The notes under the pieces: model-generated | Seen by the model: only the letters and a program-made list of their open reading frames with translations | Told to the model about the DNA's origin: nothing | The model's database searches: none | Assembly (NCBI RefSeq): GCF_002994445.1 | Contig: NZ_MRZJ01000001.1 | Coordinates: 124,001-188,000 of the forward strand | DNA length: 64,000 nucleotides | Direction of reading: 5' to 3' | From: Staphylococcus simulans | GTDB taxonomy: Bacteria; Bacillota; Bacilli; Staphylococcales; Staphylococcaceae | Translations under genes and position numbers: made by a program | Part shown: positions 48,399 to 59,132 of the stretch, one piece after another | Layout of the letters: every line of letters starts with the position of its first letter | How positions within the stretch are numbered: the stretch's first letter is position 1

Positions 48399-48432
48399 GT
48401 AGGTATTGTCAATAGTATGGAGGGCGTTATAA

Positions 48433-49770
48433 ATGCATATAATTGCGATAAGCATCAACCATCGTACCGCTGATGTAGCACTGAGAGAAAAAGTTGCTTT
48501 CAAAGCTGATGCCATACATGAATCGCATATTGATTTGTTTGAAACAAAATCAATATTAGAAAATGTAATATTGTCTACGTGCAACCGCACAGAAGTATAC
48601 GCTGTTGCGGATCAAATCCACACAGGCCGTTATTACATTCAGCGCTTCTTAGCTCGTAAATTCGGTTTGGAAGTAGATGAAATCAAGGCGATGTCAGAAG
48701 CGTTGGTTGGAGACGAAGCTGTAGAACACTTATTTAATGTAACATCTGGATTAGACTCAATTGTGTTAGGGGAAACACAAATTTTAGGTCAAATGAGAGA
48801 TGCGTTCTTTACAGCACAAGAAGTAGGTACAACAGGTACGATATTTAATCATTTATTCAAACAAGCAATCACATTCGCTAAACGCGCGCACAACGAAACA
48901 GATATCGCAGATAATGCGGTAAGTGTTTCTTATGCGGCCGTTGAGCTTGCTAAAAAAGTGTTTGGTAACTTGAAATCACAGCATGCGGTGATTATCGGTG
49001 CAGGCGAAATGAGCGAATTGTCATTGTTAAATCTGTTAGGTTCTGGAATTGAGAAAGTTACAGTCGTTAACAGAACTGCTGAACGCGCACGCGAATTAGC
49101 AGATAAGCATCAAGTAGATTATGCACAATTAGACGAACTAGGATCATTATTAGTCAACGCTGATATTGTAATCAGTTCAACAAGTGCATCAGAATATATT
49201 ATTACTCAAAGCATGATGGAAACTGTTACACGTCAACGCAAACAAGAACCGATGGTATTAATTGATATCGCAGTGCCGAGAGATATCGATCCAGCTATTG
49301 AGTCAGACATGAATGTGTTCAGTTACGATATCGACGATCTTAAAGGTTTAGTAGATGCCAACTTGCGTGAAAGAGAAGCAGCAGCAGCACAAATTGCTGA
49401 CCAAATCCCGCATGAAATTGCTTCACACAATGATTGGGTGAACATGCTAGGCGTTGTTCCTGTTATCAGAGCATTGCGTGAAAAAGCAATGAATATCCAA
49501 CAAGAAACAATGGACAGCATTGATCGTAAATTACCTGATTTAAGCGAACGTGAGCGCAAGGTTATCTCAAAACATACCAAGAGCATTATTAACCAAATGC
49601 TGAAAGATCCGATTAAACAAGCAAAAGAGTTGAGTAATGATAAAAATAGCAGTGAAAAATTAGAGCTGTTCCAAAACATCTTTGATATTGAGGCTGAAAG
49701 CGAGTATGAAAAGAGCGTCGCAAAGAAAGAACGCAAACTCTCAGCACGACAAATCTTAGGTTTTGAATAA
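48433..49770 (+). CDS. hemA: Glutamyl-tRNA reductase
   Basis: Reduces glutamyl-tRNA-Glu to glutamate-1-semialdehyde with NADPH, the first and regulated step of heme synthesis. 445 residues: the catalytic Cys in [11 protein letters not shown] (near 50), the NADPH-binding loop [15 protein letters not shown] (near 184) and a C-terminal dimerisation helix region. Start ATG 48433 after GGAGGG. First gene of hemAXCDBL (gaps 22, 31, 24, -4 and 0 bp). Confidence 0.97.
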   Translation: MHIIAISINHRTADVALREKVAFKADAIHESHIDLFETKSILENVILSTCNRTEVYAVADQIHTGRYYIQRFLARKFGLEVDEIKAMSEALVGDEAVEHLFNVTSGLDSIVLGETQILGQMRDAFFTAQEVGTTGTIFNHLFKQAITFAKRAHNETDIADNAVSVSYAAVELAKKVFGNLKSQHAVIIGAGEMSELSLLNLLGSGIEKVTVVNRTAERARELADKHQVDYAQLDELGSLLVNADIVISSTSASEYIITQSMMETVTRQRKQEPMVLIDIAVPRDIDPAIESDMNVFSYDIDDLKGLVDANLREREAAAAQIADQIPHEIASHNDWVNMLGVVPVIRALREKAMNIQQETMDSIDRKLPDLSERERKVISKHTKSIINQMLKDPIKQAKELSNDKNSSEKLELFQNIFDIEAESEYEKSVAKKERKLSARQILGFE

Positions 49771-49792
49771 GCAGCCATAGTATGGTGATAAT

Positions 49793-50617
49793 ATGCAAGA
49801 TATGTTTTTCGTGCGTTTCCATGAAGTAACTTTGCTGATTTACTTACTCAGTATTTCTTGCTATTTTTATGATTTTTTTAAAAAGAATCATAAAATTAGA
49901 ACGTTAGGGTTTTACACACTAGGGATTGTTTGGGTATTGCAAACAATCTCTTTGTCTTTATATATCAATATGGCTAAAGCAGTTCCGTTAGGATCAGTTT
50001 TTGATGTGTTTTATTTTTTAAACTGGCTGATTTTATCATTTTCTATTGTAATCAGTGTAGTAAAACACTTGGAGTTTTCTATATTTTTGTTCAATGCCAT
50101 AGGGTTTATTGTAATGGCGATTCACACATTCAGACCGAATGAAACGTTTATTGAAAAAGCAGAATTTAATGTAAACCATGAGTTATTAATCATTCATGTC
50201 TCATTAGCTATCGTCAGTTATGCATTCTTTTCATTTGCGTTTGTGAATGCTACCTTATATGTATTGCAGTATCGCAACCTTAAACAAAAGCATTTTGACC
50301 AAAAATATTTTAGAATAGGTAGTGTAAACACCTTAGAAAAGATGACTTTTTATTCGACTATCATTGGTTTTACTTTGCTGGTCATTGGTGTCATCCTTGG
50401 AGCACAATGGGGTTTTCAGACAATAGGTTATAATATCTTATTAGACCCTAAAGTGATATCTTCAATTATAGTAATGGTGAGCTATGTGATATACATTCTT
50501 ATTCGCACTAAGAAATGGGTAAGCCCTATAAATCAAGTGCTGTTTAATATGCTGATTTATATGTTCAGTATGTTTAACTTAATATTCGTTTCGCATTTCC
50601 CGAACTTTTTTGGGTAA
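49793..50617 (+). CDS. hemX: HemX integral membrane protein
   Basis: 274 residues, eight predicted membrane helices, related to the CcmC/CcsA cytochrome-assembly fold (Cytochrom_C_asm region with HVSLAIVSYAFFSFAFVNATLY, about 146-165). In Bacillus and staphylococci HemX lowers HemA protein level, so it acts as a negative effector rather than a heme exporter. Position directly after hemA fits. The ribosome binding site is weak (GGTGA), and the start is thus the least certain of the operon. Confidence 0.88.
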   Translation: MQDMFFVRFHEVTLLIYLLSISCYFYDFFKKNHKIRTLGFYTLGIVWVLQTISLSLYINMAKAVPLGSVFDVFYFLNWLILSFSIVISVVKHLEFSIFLFNAIGFIVMAIHTFRPNETFIEKAEFNVNHELLIIHVSLAIVSYAFFSFAFVNATLYVLQYRNLKQKHFDQKYFRIGSVNTLEKMTFYSTIIGFTLLVIGVILGAQWGFQTIGYNILLDPKVISSIIVMVSYVIYILIRTKKWVSPINQVLFNMLIYMFSMFNLIFVSHFPNFFG

Positions 50618-50648
50618 TGACAACCTTTAAGCAGAGGAGGAAGTTGAC

Positions 50649-51575
50649 GTGCGCAAGCTTGTCGTTGGTTCAAGAAGAAGTAAGCTCGCATTGACGCAAA
50701 GCCGTCAATTTATTGAAAAGTTAAAAGAGGTACAACCAGATTTAGATATTGAAATAAAGGAAATTGTCACAAAAGGTGACCAAATCGTAGATAGACAATT
50801 ATCTAAAGTAGGCGGAAAAGGTTTGTTTGTCAAAGAGATTCAACAAGCTTTGTTCGACCATGAAATTGATTTTGCCATCCACTCATTAAAGGATGTGCCA
50901 AGTGAGTTGCCGGACGGATTAACACTCGGCTGTGTTCCTGATAGAGAAATTCCATTTGATGCATTTATTTCAAAAAATCATGTACAGCTCCAAGATTTGC
51001 CGGATGGCAGTATTGTAGGAACAAGTTCATTAAGACGCGGAGCACAAATATTAGCAAAATATCCTAATTTAGAAATCAAATGGATTCGAGGCAATATCGA
51101 TACGCGTCTGCATAAACTAGAAACAGAAGACTATGATGCGATTATTTTAGCTGCTGCAGGATTGCGCAGAATGGGCTGGTCAGACGATATCGTAACGCAA
51201 TATCTTGAACAAGATATGCTGATTCCAGCTATCGGCCAAGGCGCATTAGGTATTGAGTGCCGCAGCGATGATGAAGAATTATTAGAATTATTGACGAAAG
51301 TACACAATCAAAGTGTAGCTGAATGTGTAACGGCAGAGCGTACATTCTTAAAAGAAATGAACGGCAGCTGCCAAGTGCCGATCGGCGGTTATGCGACAGT
51401 CGGCGATAATGGTCAGCTTTCATTCACTGGTTTGATAATGTCTCCAGACGGCAAACAACGCTTTGAACATTCTGTGACAGGTCAAAATCCAGTGGAATTA
51501 GGCAAAGAAGTCAGCGATGTTTTGAAAAAACAAGGTGCTGATAAAATTATTGAAGCATTAAACGAGGAAGAGTAG
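50649..51575 (+). CDS. hemC: Porphobilinogen deaminase (hydroxymethylbilane synthase)
   Basis: Joins four porphobilinogen units into hydroxymethylbilane. 308 residues. The signature [13 protein letters not shown] (residues 7-19), Arg-rich substrate site [11 protein letters not shown] (near 126), and the dipyrromethane-cofactor Cys in [12 protein letters not shown] (near 240) are intact. Start GTG 50649 after AGAGGAGG. Confidence 0.97.
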   Translation: MRKLVVGSRRSKLALTQSRQFIEKLKEVQPDLDIEIKEIVTKGDQIVDRQLSKVGGKGLFVKEIQQALFDHEIDFAIHSLKDVPSELPDGLTLGCVPDREIPFDAFISKNHVQLQDLPDGSIVGTSSLRRGAQILAKYPNLEIKWIRGNIDTRLHKLETEDYDAIILAAAGLRRMGWSDDIVTQYLEQDMLIPAIGQGALGIECRSDDEELLELLTKVHNQSVAECVTAERTFLKEMNGSCQVPIGGYATVGDNGQLSFTGLIMSPDGKQRFEHSVTGQNPVELGKEVSDVLKKQGADKIIEALNEEE

Positions 51576-51599
51576 TCTATAATACGGAGATGAATTCTT

Positions 51600-52289
51600 A
51601 TGCCATCATCAGTCATAATGACACAAACGAGTTCCATTCATGATACAAGCAATGATTTGATTCATTTGCCATTCATCAAAATCCAACCATTGTCATTTGA
51701 TGAAAGCTTACTCACTCATCACTATCATTGGATTATCTTTTCATCAAAGAATGCAGTTAGGTATTTTTTACCTTATTTAGATCAAGTAAAGTATGATAAA
51801 GTTGCGGTAATTGGTGAAAAAACCCGACGTTTTTGCGGTTTGCATGATATTTTTGTCGACTTTTGTCCTGACGACTACTCTCAAGAAGGCTTTTTAGCAG
51901 CATTTTCTTTTAATAAAGATGAAACTATTTTTATTCCAAGCAGTGCTGCTGCACGTCCTTTGCTGGAAAATGAGCTTGCACAACGAGGCGCAAAAGTAAC
52001 TAAAGTCGACTTATATCGACCGGTTCAGCATAAGACTAATATTGAAAAAGCGATTCAATTATTACGCATGCAGCAGGCGGAAGGTATTGCATTTGCGAGT
52101 TCTTCTTCTGCAGATAATTTTTTTAATACTTTGAAGCAAAAGCATTTGAAATTATCATTTTCATGTTATGCCATCGGCCAACCTACTTATGATACGATTC
52201 ATAAGTTCGGATATGATGCATATATCGCAAAAATACAAACAATCGACGGTTTAATCAATACAATTAAAGAAAGTAGGAATCATAAATGA
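51600..52289 (+). CDS. hemD: Uroporphyrinogen-III synthase
   Basis: Closes and inverts ring D of hydroxymethylbilane. 229 residues; this family is poorly conserved, and the call rests on position between hemC and hemB, length, and the late [11 protein letters not shown] and [11 protein letters not shown] stretches typical of HemD. Ribosome binding site GGAGAT. It overlaps hemB by 4 nt (ATGA). Confidence 0.88.
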   Translation: MPSSVIMTQTSSIHDTSNDLIHLPFIKIQPLSFDESLLTHHYHWIIFSSKNAVRYFLPYLDQVKYDKVAVIGEKTRRFCGLHDIFVDFCPDDYSQEGFLAAFSFNKDETIFIPSSAAARPLLENELAQRGAKVTKVDLYRPVQHKTNIEKAIQLLRMQQAEGIAFASSSSADNFFNTLKQKHLKLSFSCYAIGQPTYDTIHKFGYDAYIAKIQTIDGLINTIKESRNHK

Positions 52290-53272
52290 GTTTTGACAGA
52301 CACAGAAGATTACGCGTTAATGAATCTATGCGTAGTCTTGTAAGAGAAAATCACGTAAGAAAAGAAGATTTGATTTATCCTATCTTTGTAGTGGAAAGAG
52401 ATGATGTTAAAGAAGAAATTCCTTCCATGCCTGGTATTTATCAAATCAGCTTAAATCGATTAGATGAAGAGCTAAAAGAAGCGTATGATTTAGGAATACG
52501 AGCAGTGATGTTCTTTGGTGTCCCAAACGAAAAAGATGCGGTTGGAACAGGTGCTTATGCACATGAAGGTATCATTCAAAAAGCAACACGCAAATCTAAA
52601 AAGCTTTATCCAGATATGCTTGTATTAGCAGATACTTGCTTATGCGAATACACTGATCACGGCCATTGCGGTTTAATCGATGATCATACACATGACGTTG
52701 ATAACGATAAAACATTGCCTTTATTGGTTAAAACAGCTGTATCGCAAGTTGAAGCAGGCGCTGATATCATTGCACCAAGCAATATGATGGATGGTTTCGT
52801 TGCTGAAATCCGTAAAGGTTTAGATGATGCAGGCTACTACAATATTCCAATCATGAGTTATGGTATTAAATACGCATCTAGTTTCTACGGTCCATTCCGT
52901 GATGCAGCAGAATCAACACCATCATTCGGTGATAGAAAAACGTATCAAATGGATCCTTCAAACAGAAGAGAAGCTTTGCTTGAATTAGAAAGCGACTTAA
53001 AAGAAGGCGCTGACATGATGATTGTCAAACCAGCACTTAGTTTCTTAGATATCATCAGAGATGTCAGAGAAAGAACAAATGTTCCGGTTATCGCTTATAA
53101 CGTCAGCGGTGAATACAGCATGACAAAAGCAGCAGCACTTCAAGGTTGGATTGATGAAGAAAAAATTGTAATGGAACAAATGATTTCTATGAAACGTGCA
53201 GGCGCAGATATGATTATTACGTATTTCTCAAAAGATATTTGCCGTTACTTAGATAATAAGGAGGACGAATAA
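52286..53272 (+). CDS. hemB: Delta-aminolevulinic acid dehydratase (porphobilinogen synthase)
   Basis: Condenses two ALA molecules to porphobilinogen. 328 residues. The catalytic zinc site has three Cys in [14 protein letters not shown] (near 118), so it is zinc-dependent; the two Schiff-base Lys residues are in [12 protein letters not shown] (near 195) and MIVKPALSF (near 248). Loss of hemB gives small-colony variants in staphylococci. The start overlaps the hemD stop. Confidence 0.97.
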   Translation: MSFDRHRRLRVNESMRSLVRENHVRKEDLIYPIFVVERDDVKEEIPSMPGIYQISLNRLDEELKEAYDLGIRAVMFFGVPNEKDAVGTGAYAHEGIIQKATRKSKKLYPDMLVLADTCLCEYTDHGHCGLIDDHTHDVDNDKTLPLLVKTAVSQVEAGADIIAPSNMMDGFVAEIRKGLDDAGYYNIPIMSYGIKYASSFYGPFRDAAESTPSFGDRKTYQMDPSNRREALLELESDLKEGADMMIVKPALSFLDIIRDVRERTNVPVIAYNVSGEYSMTKAAALQGWIDEEKIVMEQMISMKRAGADMIITYFSKDICRYLDNKEDE

Positions 53273-54559
53273 ATGGGTTACGAAAAATCGATTGAAGCAT
53301 TTAAGAAAGCTGAACAATTAATGCCTGGCGGTGTCAACAGTCCAGTACGTGCATTTAAATCTGTTGATATGCCAGCCATCTTTATGGATCATGGGAAAGG
53401 CTCTAAGATTTATGACATTGATGGCAACGAGTATATAGACTATGTATTAAGCTGGGGACCTCTAATCCTTGGACATGAAAATAAACAAGTAATCGACAGT
53501 TTGCATAAAGCGGTTGATAAAGGTACAAGCTTTGGTGCTTCAACTCTTGAAGAAATCAAGTTAGCTGAACTTGTGATTGATCGTGTACCTTCAATCGAAA
53601 AAGTAAGAATGGTGTCTTCTGGTACAGAAGCAACACAAGATACAATTCGATTAGCAAGAGGTTACACAGGCCGAGATAAAATCGTTAAGTTTGAAGGCTG
53701 TTACCATGGGCATAGTGATTCACTACTTATCAAAGCAGGGTCAGGTGTCGCAACTTTAGGTTTGCCTGATTCTCCAGGTGTACCTGAAGGCACAGCTAAA
53801 AGTACAATTACAGTGCCATACAATGATTTAGATGCGATTAAACAAGCATTTGAAACGTATGGAGATGACATTGCAGGTGTGATTGTTGAACCGGTAGCTG
53901 GTAATATGGGTGTAGTTCCGCCAGTTGAAGGCTTCTTGCAAGGCTTAAGAGATATCACAAATGAATATGGTTCATTGCTTATCTTTGACGAAGTCATGAC
54001 TGGATTCAGAGTCGGTTACAACTGTGCGCAAGGCTACTTCGATGTTATGCCAGATTTAACTTGCTTAGGTAAAGTTATCGGCGGCGGTTTACCTGTAGGT
54101 GCTTTCGGCGGTAAAGCAGAGATTATGGATAATATTGCACCGGTAGGTTCTATTTATCAAGCTGGTACATTATCAGGTAACCCATTAGCAATGACAAGCG
54201 GTTATGAAACATTGAGCCAATTAACACCAGAAAGCTACGATTACTTCAATGAACTTGGCGATATTTTAGAAGAAGGCTTGAAAAAAGTAGCAGAAAAACA
54301 CAATGTGCCGATGACAGTTAACCGTGCTGGTTCTATGATTGGTTACTTCCTTAATGAAGGACCAGTAACGAACTTTAAACAAGCTAATGCCAGCGACTTG
54401 AAACTCTTCTCAGAAATGTATCGTGAAATGGCGAAAGAAGGCGTCTTCTTACCACCATCTCAATTCGAAGGTACATTCTTATCTACAGCGCACACGAAAG
54501 AAGATATTGAAAAAACAATCGAAGCATTCGATAAAGCGTTTGAAAGAGTCGCAAAATAA
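53273..54559 (+). CDS. hemL: Glutamate-1-semialdehyde 2,1-aminomutase
   Basis: PLP enzyme that moves the amino group to make 5-aminolevulinate. 428 residues; PLP-binding Lys in [16 protein letters not shown] (near 267), the cofactor Asp in [10 protein letters not shown], and [16 protein letters not shown] and CYHGHSD motifs. It begins right after the hemB stop, with AAGGAGG in the hemB end. Last gene of the operon; a terminator follows. Staphylococci often carry a second hemL-like gene elsewhere. Confidence 0.97.
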   Translation: MGYEKSIEAFKKAEQLMPGGVNSPVRAFKSVDMPAIFMDHGKGSKIYDIDGNEYIDYVLSWGPLILGHENKQVIDSLHKAVDKGTSFGASTLEEIKLAELVIDRVPSIEKVRMVSSGTEATQDTIRLARGYTGRDKIVKFEGCYHGHSDSLLIKAGSGVATLGLPDSPGVPEGTAKSTITVPYNDLDAIKQAFETYGDDIAGVIVEPVAGNMGVVPPVEGFLQGLRDITNEYGSLLIFDEVMTGFRVGYNCAQGYFDVMPDLTCLGKVIGGGLPVGAFGGKAEIMDNIAPVGSIYQAGTLSGNPLAMTSGYETLSQLTPESYDYFNELGDILEEGLKKVAEKHNVPMTVNRAGSMIGYFLNEGPVTNFKQANASDLKLFSEMYREMAKEGVFLPPSQFEGTFLSTAHTKEDIEKTIEAFDKAFERVAK

Positions 54560-54587
54560 TTATTAGATTAAGCAAATTAAATGATTC

Positions 54588-54627
54588 AGAGAGTGAAATG
54601 TCTGCAGAGATATTTCACTCTCTTTTT
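54588..54627 (+). terminator. Terminator of hemAXCDBL
   Basis: AGAGAGTGAAAT pairs with ATTTCACTCTCT and ends in TTTTTC. Confidence 0.92.
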
Positions 54628-54748
54628 CATCATTTCAGTATAGAAAAGCACTATGGAAACGGCTCCAAATCAATCCCTAACTTTTTCGTATCAAGCGTGT
54701 TATGATAAATACAATGGATAAGAAGTGGGATAAAGGTAGTGATAAAAT

Positions 54749-55825
54749 ATGAATAAAAAATTGCGTAATAATATTATTGTATTATTGATGGCAATTGTTA
54801 TCAGTCTGATCTTATCAGCAATGCATATCATGCTACCATTTATGTTTGGTCCCATAATTGCGAGTATCATATGCATACGCTTGTTTAAAATGGAAATTGA
54901 ATGGCCATTTTGGATAAGTCAAATAGGTTTGATTTTGTTAGGGGTACAAATCGGATCTACCTTTACACGTACTGTAGTGAATGACATAACAAATAATTGG
55001 TTCTCAATTATTTTAGTAACTGTATTGCTATTGGTTATGGCAATCTTAATTGCTTATTTCTTCAAAAAGATAGCGAATGTTAATAATGAAACAGCATTAT
55101 TAAGTGTCATTCCAGGGGCTTTGAGTCAAATGCTGATTATGGCTGAAGAAGACAAACGTGCTAATATTTTAGTGGTGAGTTTAACACAAACTTCGAGAAT
55201 TATTTTCGTTGTGATTTTGATTCCGATGTTATCTTACTTTATGTCCAGCGGAAGCGAAGATGTTCATGCCAGCAAGCTCATGAAACTCAAACCTTTGAGC
55301 GAAGTATTAAATTTATGGCAAGTATTGTTTATTATTTTGGCTATCGCTGTAGTGTACTTCATCATGGGTAAAATCAATTTCCCGACAAGACAATTATTAG
55401 CGCCAATCGTTGTTTTAATCGCATGGAACATGCTGACAAATGCGACATTTACTTTAGATAACTATTTGATTGCAGCAGCGCAAATTGCTTATATGATTCG
55501 AATTGGTATTCAAATTTCTAAATTGCTGAATGATTTGAAAGGCCGTGTTGCAGTCGCAATTGTCATTCAGAATGTGTTGTTGATTTTACTTGCAGCTGTA
55601 ATGGTATACGTTATTTCGATTTTTAACCATATGCCGTTAAATGACTTATTCTTAGGTGCTGCACCAGGCGGGATGAGCCAAATCGTTCTGGTTGCTATGG
55701 AGACACATGCAGATGTAGCAATTATATCGAGTTTCCATATCTTTAGAATTTTCTTCATATTATTCTTGGTTGCACCAATGATTAAGTACTTCTTAAGCTA
55801 TACAGGACGCAAATTAAATAAGTAA
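54749..55825 (+). CDS. AbrB-family membrane protein (PF05145-like)
   Basis: 358 residues with about 10 membrane helices and two similar halves: PFMFGPIIASIICIRL (first) and RQLLAPIVVLIAWNML (second), and PGALSQMLIMAEE mirrored by PGGMSQIVLVAMETH. This internal duplication and the G-A/G-x-SQ motifs mark the AbrB/ammonia-monooxygenase-like family, whose transported substrate is not established. It follows the hem operon but has its own upstream region, and ends at a bidirectional terminator. Confidence 0.8.
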   Translation: MNKKLRNNIIVLLMAIVISLILSAMHIMLPFMFGPIIASIICIRLFKMEIEWPFWISQIGLILLGVQIGSTFTRTVVNDITNNWFSIILVTVLLLVMAILIAYFFKKIANVNNETALLSVIPGALSQMLIMAEEDKRANILVVSLTQTSRIIFVVILIPMLSYFMSSGSEDVHASKLMKLKPLSEVLNLWQVLFIILAIAVVYFIMGKINFPTRQLLAPIVVLIAWNMLTNATFTLDNYLIAAAQIAYMIRIGIQISKLLNDLKGRVAVAIVIQNVLLILLAAVMVYVISIFNHMPLNDLFLGAAPGGMSQIVLVAMETHADVAIISSFHIFRIFFILFLVAPMIKYFLSYTGRKLNK

Positions 55826-55837
55826 GCACACAAAGAA

Positions 55838-55862
55838 AACCGCCATTTCGGCGGTTTTTTAT
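55838..55862. terminator. Bidirectional terminator between AbrB-family gene and pcp
   Basis: AACCGCC / GGCGGTT stem with a 5-nt loop, six T on the plus side and an A-rich (T on minus) flank. Confidence 0.88.
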
Positions 55863-55866
55863 TGTA

Positions 55867-56508
55867 TTAATGCGTTTGTCCTAATGCAATATTTTCGTCG
55901 CGATTGTCTGGTGACAGGACTTCAATTGCGGCTGTGAGTCCTTTAGCGATCGTGCTGAGGGCCATAGAAGGGGTATTAGGTTTAGAGACAACTTGTTTTG
56001 GTATAAACGGTACATGAATAAATCCGAATTGAATATAAGGGAAAGTTGTCGCATGCAAATAACCTAATTGATATAAAATATGATTACATACAAAGGTACC
56101 TGCAGTATTCGATAATGAAGCCGGAACATCTGCATCTTTAATGGCTTGTGTCATACGTTTGACCGGCATATTAGAAAAGTAGGCGGGTGCACCTTCTGCT
56201 TGAATGGTCTCATCAATCGGTTGATTGCCTTCATTATCAGCAATTCTGGCATCATCGATATTAATACCGATTCGTTCGGGTGTAAGTTCAAAACGGCCGC
56301 CGGCTTGTCCTACAGCAAGTACTGCATCATAATGTTCAATTTTGAGCTGTTGTTTAATGACGTCTAACGATTTGTGGAATACGGTTGGAATTTCTAATTT
56401 TGTAATAGTATGTTCGCCGATAGTCTCAGGCAATAATTTAACAGCTTCAAGCGCTGGATTTGTTTCTTCTTTACCAAATGGATCAAATGCAGTTACAAGT
56501 ATATTCAT
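55867..56508 (-). CDS. pcp: Pyroglutamyl-peptidase I
   Basis: Cysteine peptidase that removes N-terminal pyroglutamate. 213 residues. The catalytic set is complete: Glu in [11 protein letters not shown] (near 79), Cys in [13 protein letters not shown] (near 142) and His in FGFIHVPF (near 166). Start ATG with AAGGAGA upstream on the minus strand. It is the last gene of a three-gene reverse operon with two DUF membrane proteins, 18 bp after DUF979. The link suggests the membrane pair may import or handle pyroglutamate-type or 5-oxoproline compounds; this is inference. Confidence 0.93.
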   Translation of the reverse strand: MNILVTAFDPFGKEETNPALEAVKLLPETIGEHTITKLEIPTVFHKSLDVIKQQLKIEHYDAVLAVGQAGGRFELTPERIGINIDDARIADNEGNQPIDETIQAEGAPAYFSNMPVKRMTQAIKDADVPASLSNTAGTFVCNHILYQLGYLHATTFPYIQFGFIHVPFIPKQVVSKPNTPSMALSTIAKGLTAAIEVLSPDNRDENIALGQTH

Positions 56509-56526
56509 ATTATCGTCTCCTTTATA

Positions 56527-57453
56527 TTAAAATGCCCAAAAGTACATTAAAGCAATATGGACTATAATTAAGATAAATGCTACGGGTATTTGTGCTTTAA
56601 TCACACTGAATTCACTTTTCATTTCAAGCAAAGCAACGGGTAATGTATTGAAATTTGCGGCCATAGGTGTTAACAAAGTACCGCAAAAACCGCCAGTCAT
56701 TGCTAGTGCACCTGCTATTGCAGGATCTGCACCTTGTGCAATCACAAATGGAATACCAATACTAGCGGTAATGACAGTAAATGCCGCGAAAGCATTACCC
56801 ATCAGCATGGTAAACAGTACCATACCTAATATATAAGCAGCAGCGCCGATAAGGTGATTACCTTCAGGCAAGAAACCGGAAATACTATTTGAAATCACTT
56901 TGCCTACACCGCTGACCGTAAATAAGACACCTAATGCGGCTAAAAATTGCGGTAAAATACCGACAGTTCCGACTTGTTGAGTCAGGCGGTCACTGTCATA
57001 TAAGATATATTGGACTTTAGGTTTAATTACTATGTAGGCAGCAATTAAGCCTACGATTGATGCGATACCTAAACCTATGGCACCGCCTAAAGGTGTCCAA
57101 TTTGAGATAATCACCGCAACAACAGCTAAGACAACTGCCGGCCAAAAGAGTTTGTTTCCATAACGTTTTGCGCCTGTTTCGCCTTGCTTTTCAGTGACAT
57201 CCACTATATTTTTGATTGTGACTTGTTTAAAGAGTGTCAATACACCCATTAACAAGATAATAGCGCCGTTTACAACATTCGGCAGGTAAGGACCGAAAAT
57301 AAATGTAATCGCAAGCAGTGTCCAAAATAGGGCGGTACCTATACGTTTTGTTTTATCTTTATCTTTTAGTACACGATAAGCGGTATAGATTAATTGAATA
57401 CCGATTAAAATATAAAAGCATTCAAGGATGGTATCAAGTGTGTGCTGACTCAT
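56527..57453 (-). CDS. DUF979 membrane protein
   Basis: 308 residues, about nine membrane helices. The conserved stretch ITASIGIPFVIAQGADPAIAGALAMTGGFCGTLLTPMAANFN (part near residues 225-265) resembles citrate/anion transporter cores with TxxxGxPxG-like loops. It is always paired with DUF969 and often with pcp. It overlaps DUF969 by 4 nt. Likely one half of a two-component permease; substrate unknown. Confidence 0.82.
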   Translation of the reverse strand: MSQHTLDTILECFYILIGIQLIYTAYRVLKDKDKTKRIGTALFWTLLAITFIFGPYLPNVVNGAIILLMGVLTLFKQVTIKNIVDVTEKQGETGAKRYGNKLFWPAVVLAVVAVIISNWTPLGGAIGLGIASIVGLIAAYIVIKPKVQYILYDSDRLTQQVGTVGILPQFLAALGVLFTVSGVGKVISNSISGFLPEGNHLIGAAAYILGMVLFTMLMGNAFAAFTVITASIGIPFVIAQGADPAIAGALAMTGGFCGTLLTPMAANFNTLPVALLEMKSEFSVIKAQIPVAFILIIVHIALMYFWAF

Positions 57454-58148
57454 GACTGATCCTCCTTGTGCTGATATTTTCTAGCCAAATAACGATCAAG
57501 CATAATATTCTTAACGGCCACAATGATTAAAGTAATGATTGCTATCGGTACTGAAGCAATGGCAAGATTGACTGCGTTGACTTTAATATCTAAAGAATTA
57601 AAAGTACCGACCATTAGTAGGACACCAGCAGCGCCTACGAAAAGGTTCTGCCCAAAGAAATTGCCGTAATTTTCCATAGCAGATGCTTCTGCTTTTATTT
57701 TTTCGACATCTTTTTTGTCTATTTGGTCAGGTTTGAGTCGATATTTCGTTGCGAGTGCACCTTGTACCATAGGATTGATCAACGGACGTACAAATTGAGG
57801 ATGTCCGCCGATACGTATCGAAGCTAAACCTGCCAATTCACGTATCAGCAAATAAAGCGATAATAACCTCCCGCTGGTTATAGATTTGATTTTTCCTATC
57901 AATACTGTAGATTGTTTCTTAAGTCCGAAACGTTCAATCAAACCCACCATAGGCAAAGTTAATAGGAAAAGGGAAACCAAGCGGTTATCGATAAATGCTT
58001 TGCCGAGTACATCTAATATTTCAAAGAAATGCATACCAGACACAAGTCCAGTTACGATTGCTGCAGCTAATATGACTGCTATCGTATCAAATTTTAATAG
58101 GAATCCGATTATAATTACCAAGATACCTATTAATTTCAACCATTCCAT
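57450..58148 (-). CDS. DUF969 membrane protein
   Basis: 232 residues, about six membrane helices, including the conserved loops ELAGLASIRIGGHPQFVRPL and NYGNFFGQNLFVGAAGVLL. First gene of the DUF969-DUF979-pcp operon; ribosome binding site AAGGAGG on the minus strand. Acts presumably with DUF979 as a transporter subunit. No signal peptide beyond the first membrane helix. Confidence 0.82.
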   Translation of the reverse strand: MEWLKLIGILVIIIGFLLKFDTIAVILAAAIVTGLVSGMHFFEILDVLGKAFIDNRLVSLFLLTLPMVGLIERFGLKKQSTVLIGKIKSITSGRLLSLYLLIRELAGLASIRIGGHPQFVRPLINPMVQGALATKYRLKPDQIDKKDVEKIKAEASAMENYGNFFGQNLFVGAAGVLLMVGTFNSLDIKVNAVNLAIASVPIAIITLIIVAVKNIMLDRYLARKYQHKEDQS

Positions 58149-58232
58149 ACAATTCCTCCTTCAAAAAATAATATAAATGTCATTTTAGCATAAATTAGAA
58201 GGAATTTTTAGATAATTTCAAATATTATAAAT

Positions 58233-58263
58233 AAAAGTAAGAACAAAAATTGTTCCTACTTTT
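58233..58263 (-). terminator. Terminator of tag
   Basis: On the minus strand AAAAGTAGGAACA pairs with TGTTCTTACTTTT (one wobble), running into TTTATTTAT; it overlaps the last bases of tag. Confidence 0.7.
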
Positions 58264-58816
58264 GAGATGGCTTACATGGACAGCCGATTAAATGTGCATC
58301 ATATAATCCTGCAGCTTCTAAAAATGAAAACATAGTTACAGGACCCATAAACTTAAATCCGTAATGTTTTAAAGCTTTCGACATCTTTTTTGCTCTATCA
58401 TCAACTGTAATACGGTCTTTAGGTGTTTTGTATTTTAAATCGATAGGGTGATAATCAACAAATGACCAAAGATAATCACTGAAGCTTCCGTGTTCTTTTT
58501 CAATTGCTATATAACCTTTGGCTTGGCTGACTATAGCTTCTAATTTTTTTCTGTAATGGACAATGTTTGGAAATTCCATCAGTGCATCGATATCTTTTTC
58601 TGTCATTTGTGCTATTTTATATGGGTCAAATTGATAAAAGGCTTCCCGGTAAGCAGGACGTTTCTTTAATATCGTCAGCCATGATAAACCTGCATGCTGC
58701 GACTCTAATGCCATTAATTCAAAAAGTTTTTGGCTATCATATAAAGGTTGTCCCCATTCTTTGTCATGATATTCAATATAAAGGGGATCAGATGTCCCAA
58801 AGGCACATTCATTCAC
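58256..58816 (-). CDS. tag: DNA-3-methyladenine glycosylase I
   Basis: Excises 3-methyladenine from alkylated DNA. 186 residues. The zinc-binding Cys4 in NECAFG, His17 in YHDKEWGQP, and the late His/Cys pair in DAHLIGCPCK are in place; LESQHAGLSWLTILKKR is the conserved substrate pocket (Glu near 38). Ribosome binding site GGAGTGA. Divergent from valS, whose promoter starts 21 bp upstream. Confidence 0.94.
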   Translation of the reverse strand: MNECAFGTSDPLYIEYHDKEWGQPLYDSQKLFELMALESQHAGLSWLTILKKRPAYREAFYQFDPYKIAQMTEKDIDALMEFPNIVHYRKKLEAIVSQAKGYIAIEKEHGSFSDYLWSFVDYHPIDLKYKTPKDRITVDDRAKKMSKALKHYGFKFMGPVTMFSFLEAAGLYDAHLIGCPCKPSQK

Positions 58817-58836
58817 AAAATTTCACTCCATCCGCA

Positions 58837-58864
58837 TTGACTTATTTTAGAGTTCTATTATACT
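58837..58864 (+). promoter_or_regulatory. Promoter of the valS leader
   Basis: TTGACT (58837-58842), 16-bp spacer, TATACT (58859-58864). Confidence 0.7.
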
Positions 58865-58870
58865 ATAAAT

Positions 58871-59118
58871 TAGTAGTGAATATAGAAATCGGGAAGAGTA
58901 AGCAGTTTTTAATTTCAAAGAGAGTGTATGGTCGCTGAAAATACATAATTATTGCTGTCGAAGGTAGCCCGCTTAGTTCTTTAACTGAACTGATAGTAAG
59001 TTAAAGCGTGTTTGAGCGTTAATCATAATTAAGTGCAATATAGATGAACTATGTTGAATTTAGGTGGTACCACGGAACATCCGTCCTATGTTTAGGAACG
59101 GGTGTTTTTATTTTTAAG
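58871..59118 (+). ncRNA. T-box riboswitch upstream of valS
   Basis: Leader with Stem I (AGAGAG then TGTAT-GGTCGCTGAAA-ATACA at about 58920-58945), the specifier region GAAGGTAGCCC with Val codon GTA at 58964-58966, the T-box AGGTGGTACCACG at 59062-59074, and the terminator AACATCCGTCC / GGAACGGGTGTT with T-run (59076-59118). The GTA specifier agrees with valS downstream. Confidence 0.92.
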
Positions 59119-59132
59119 GAGGCGTTTGTCCT

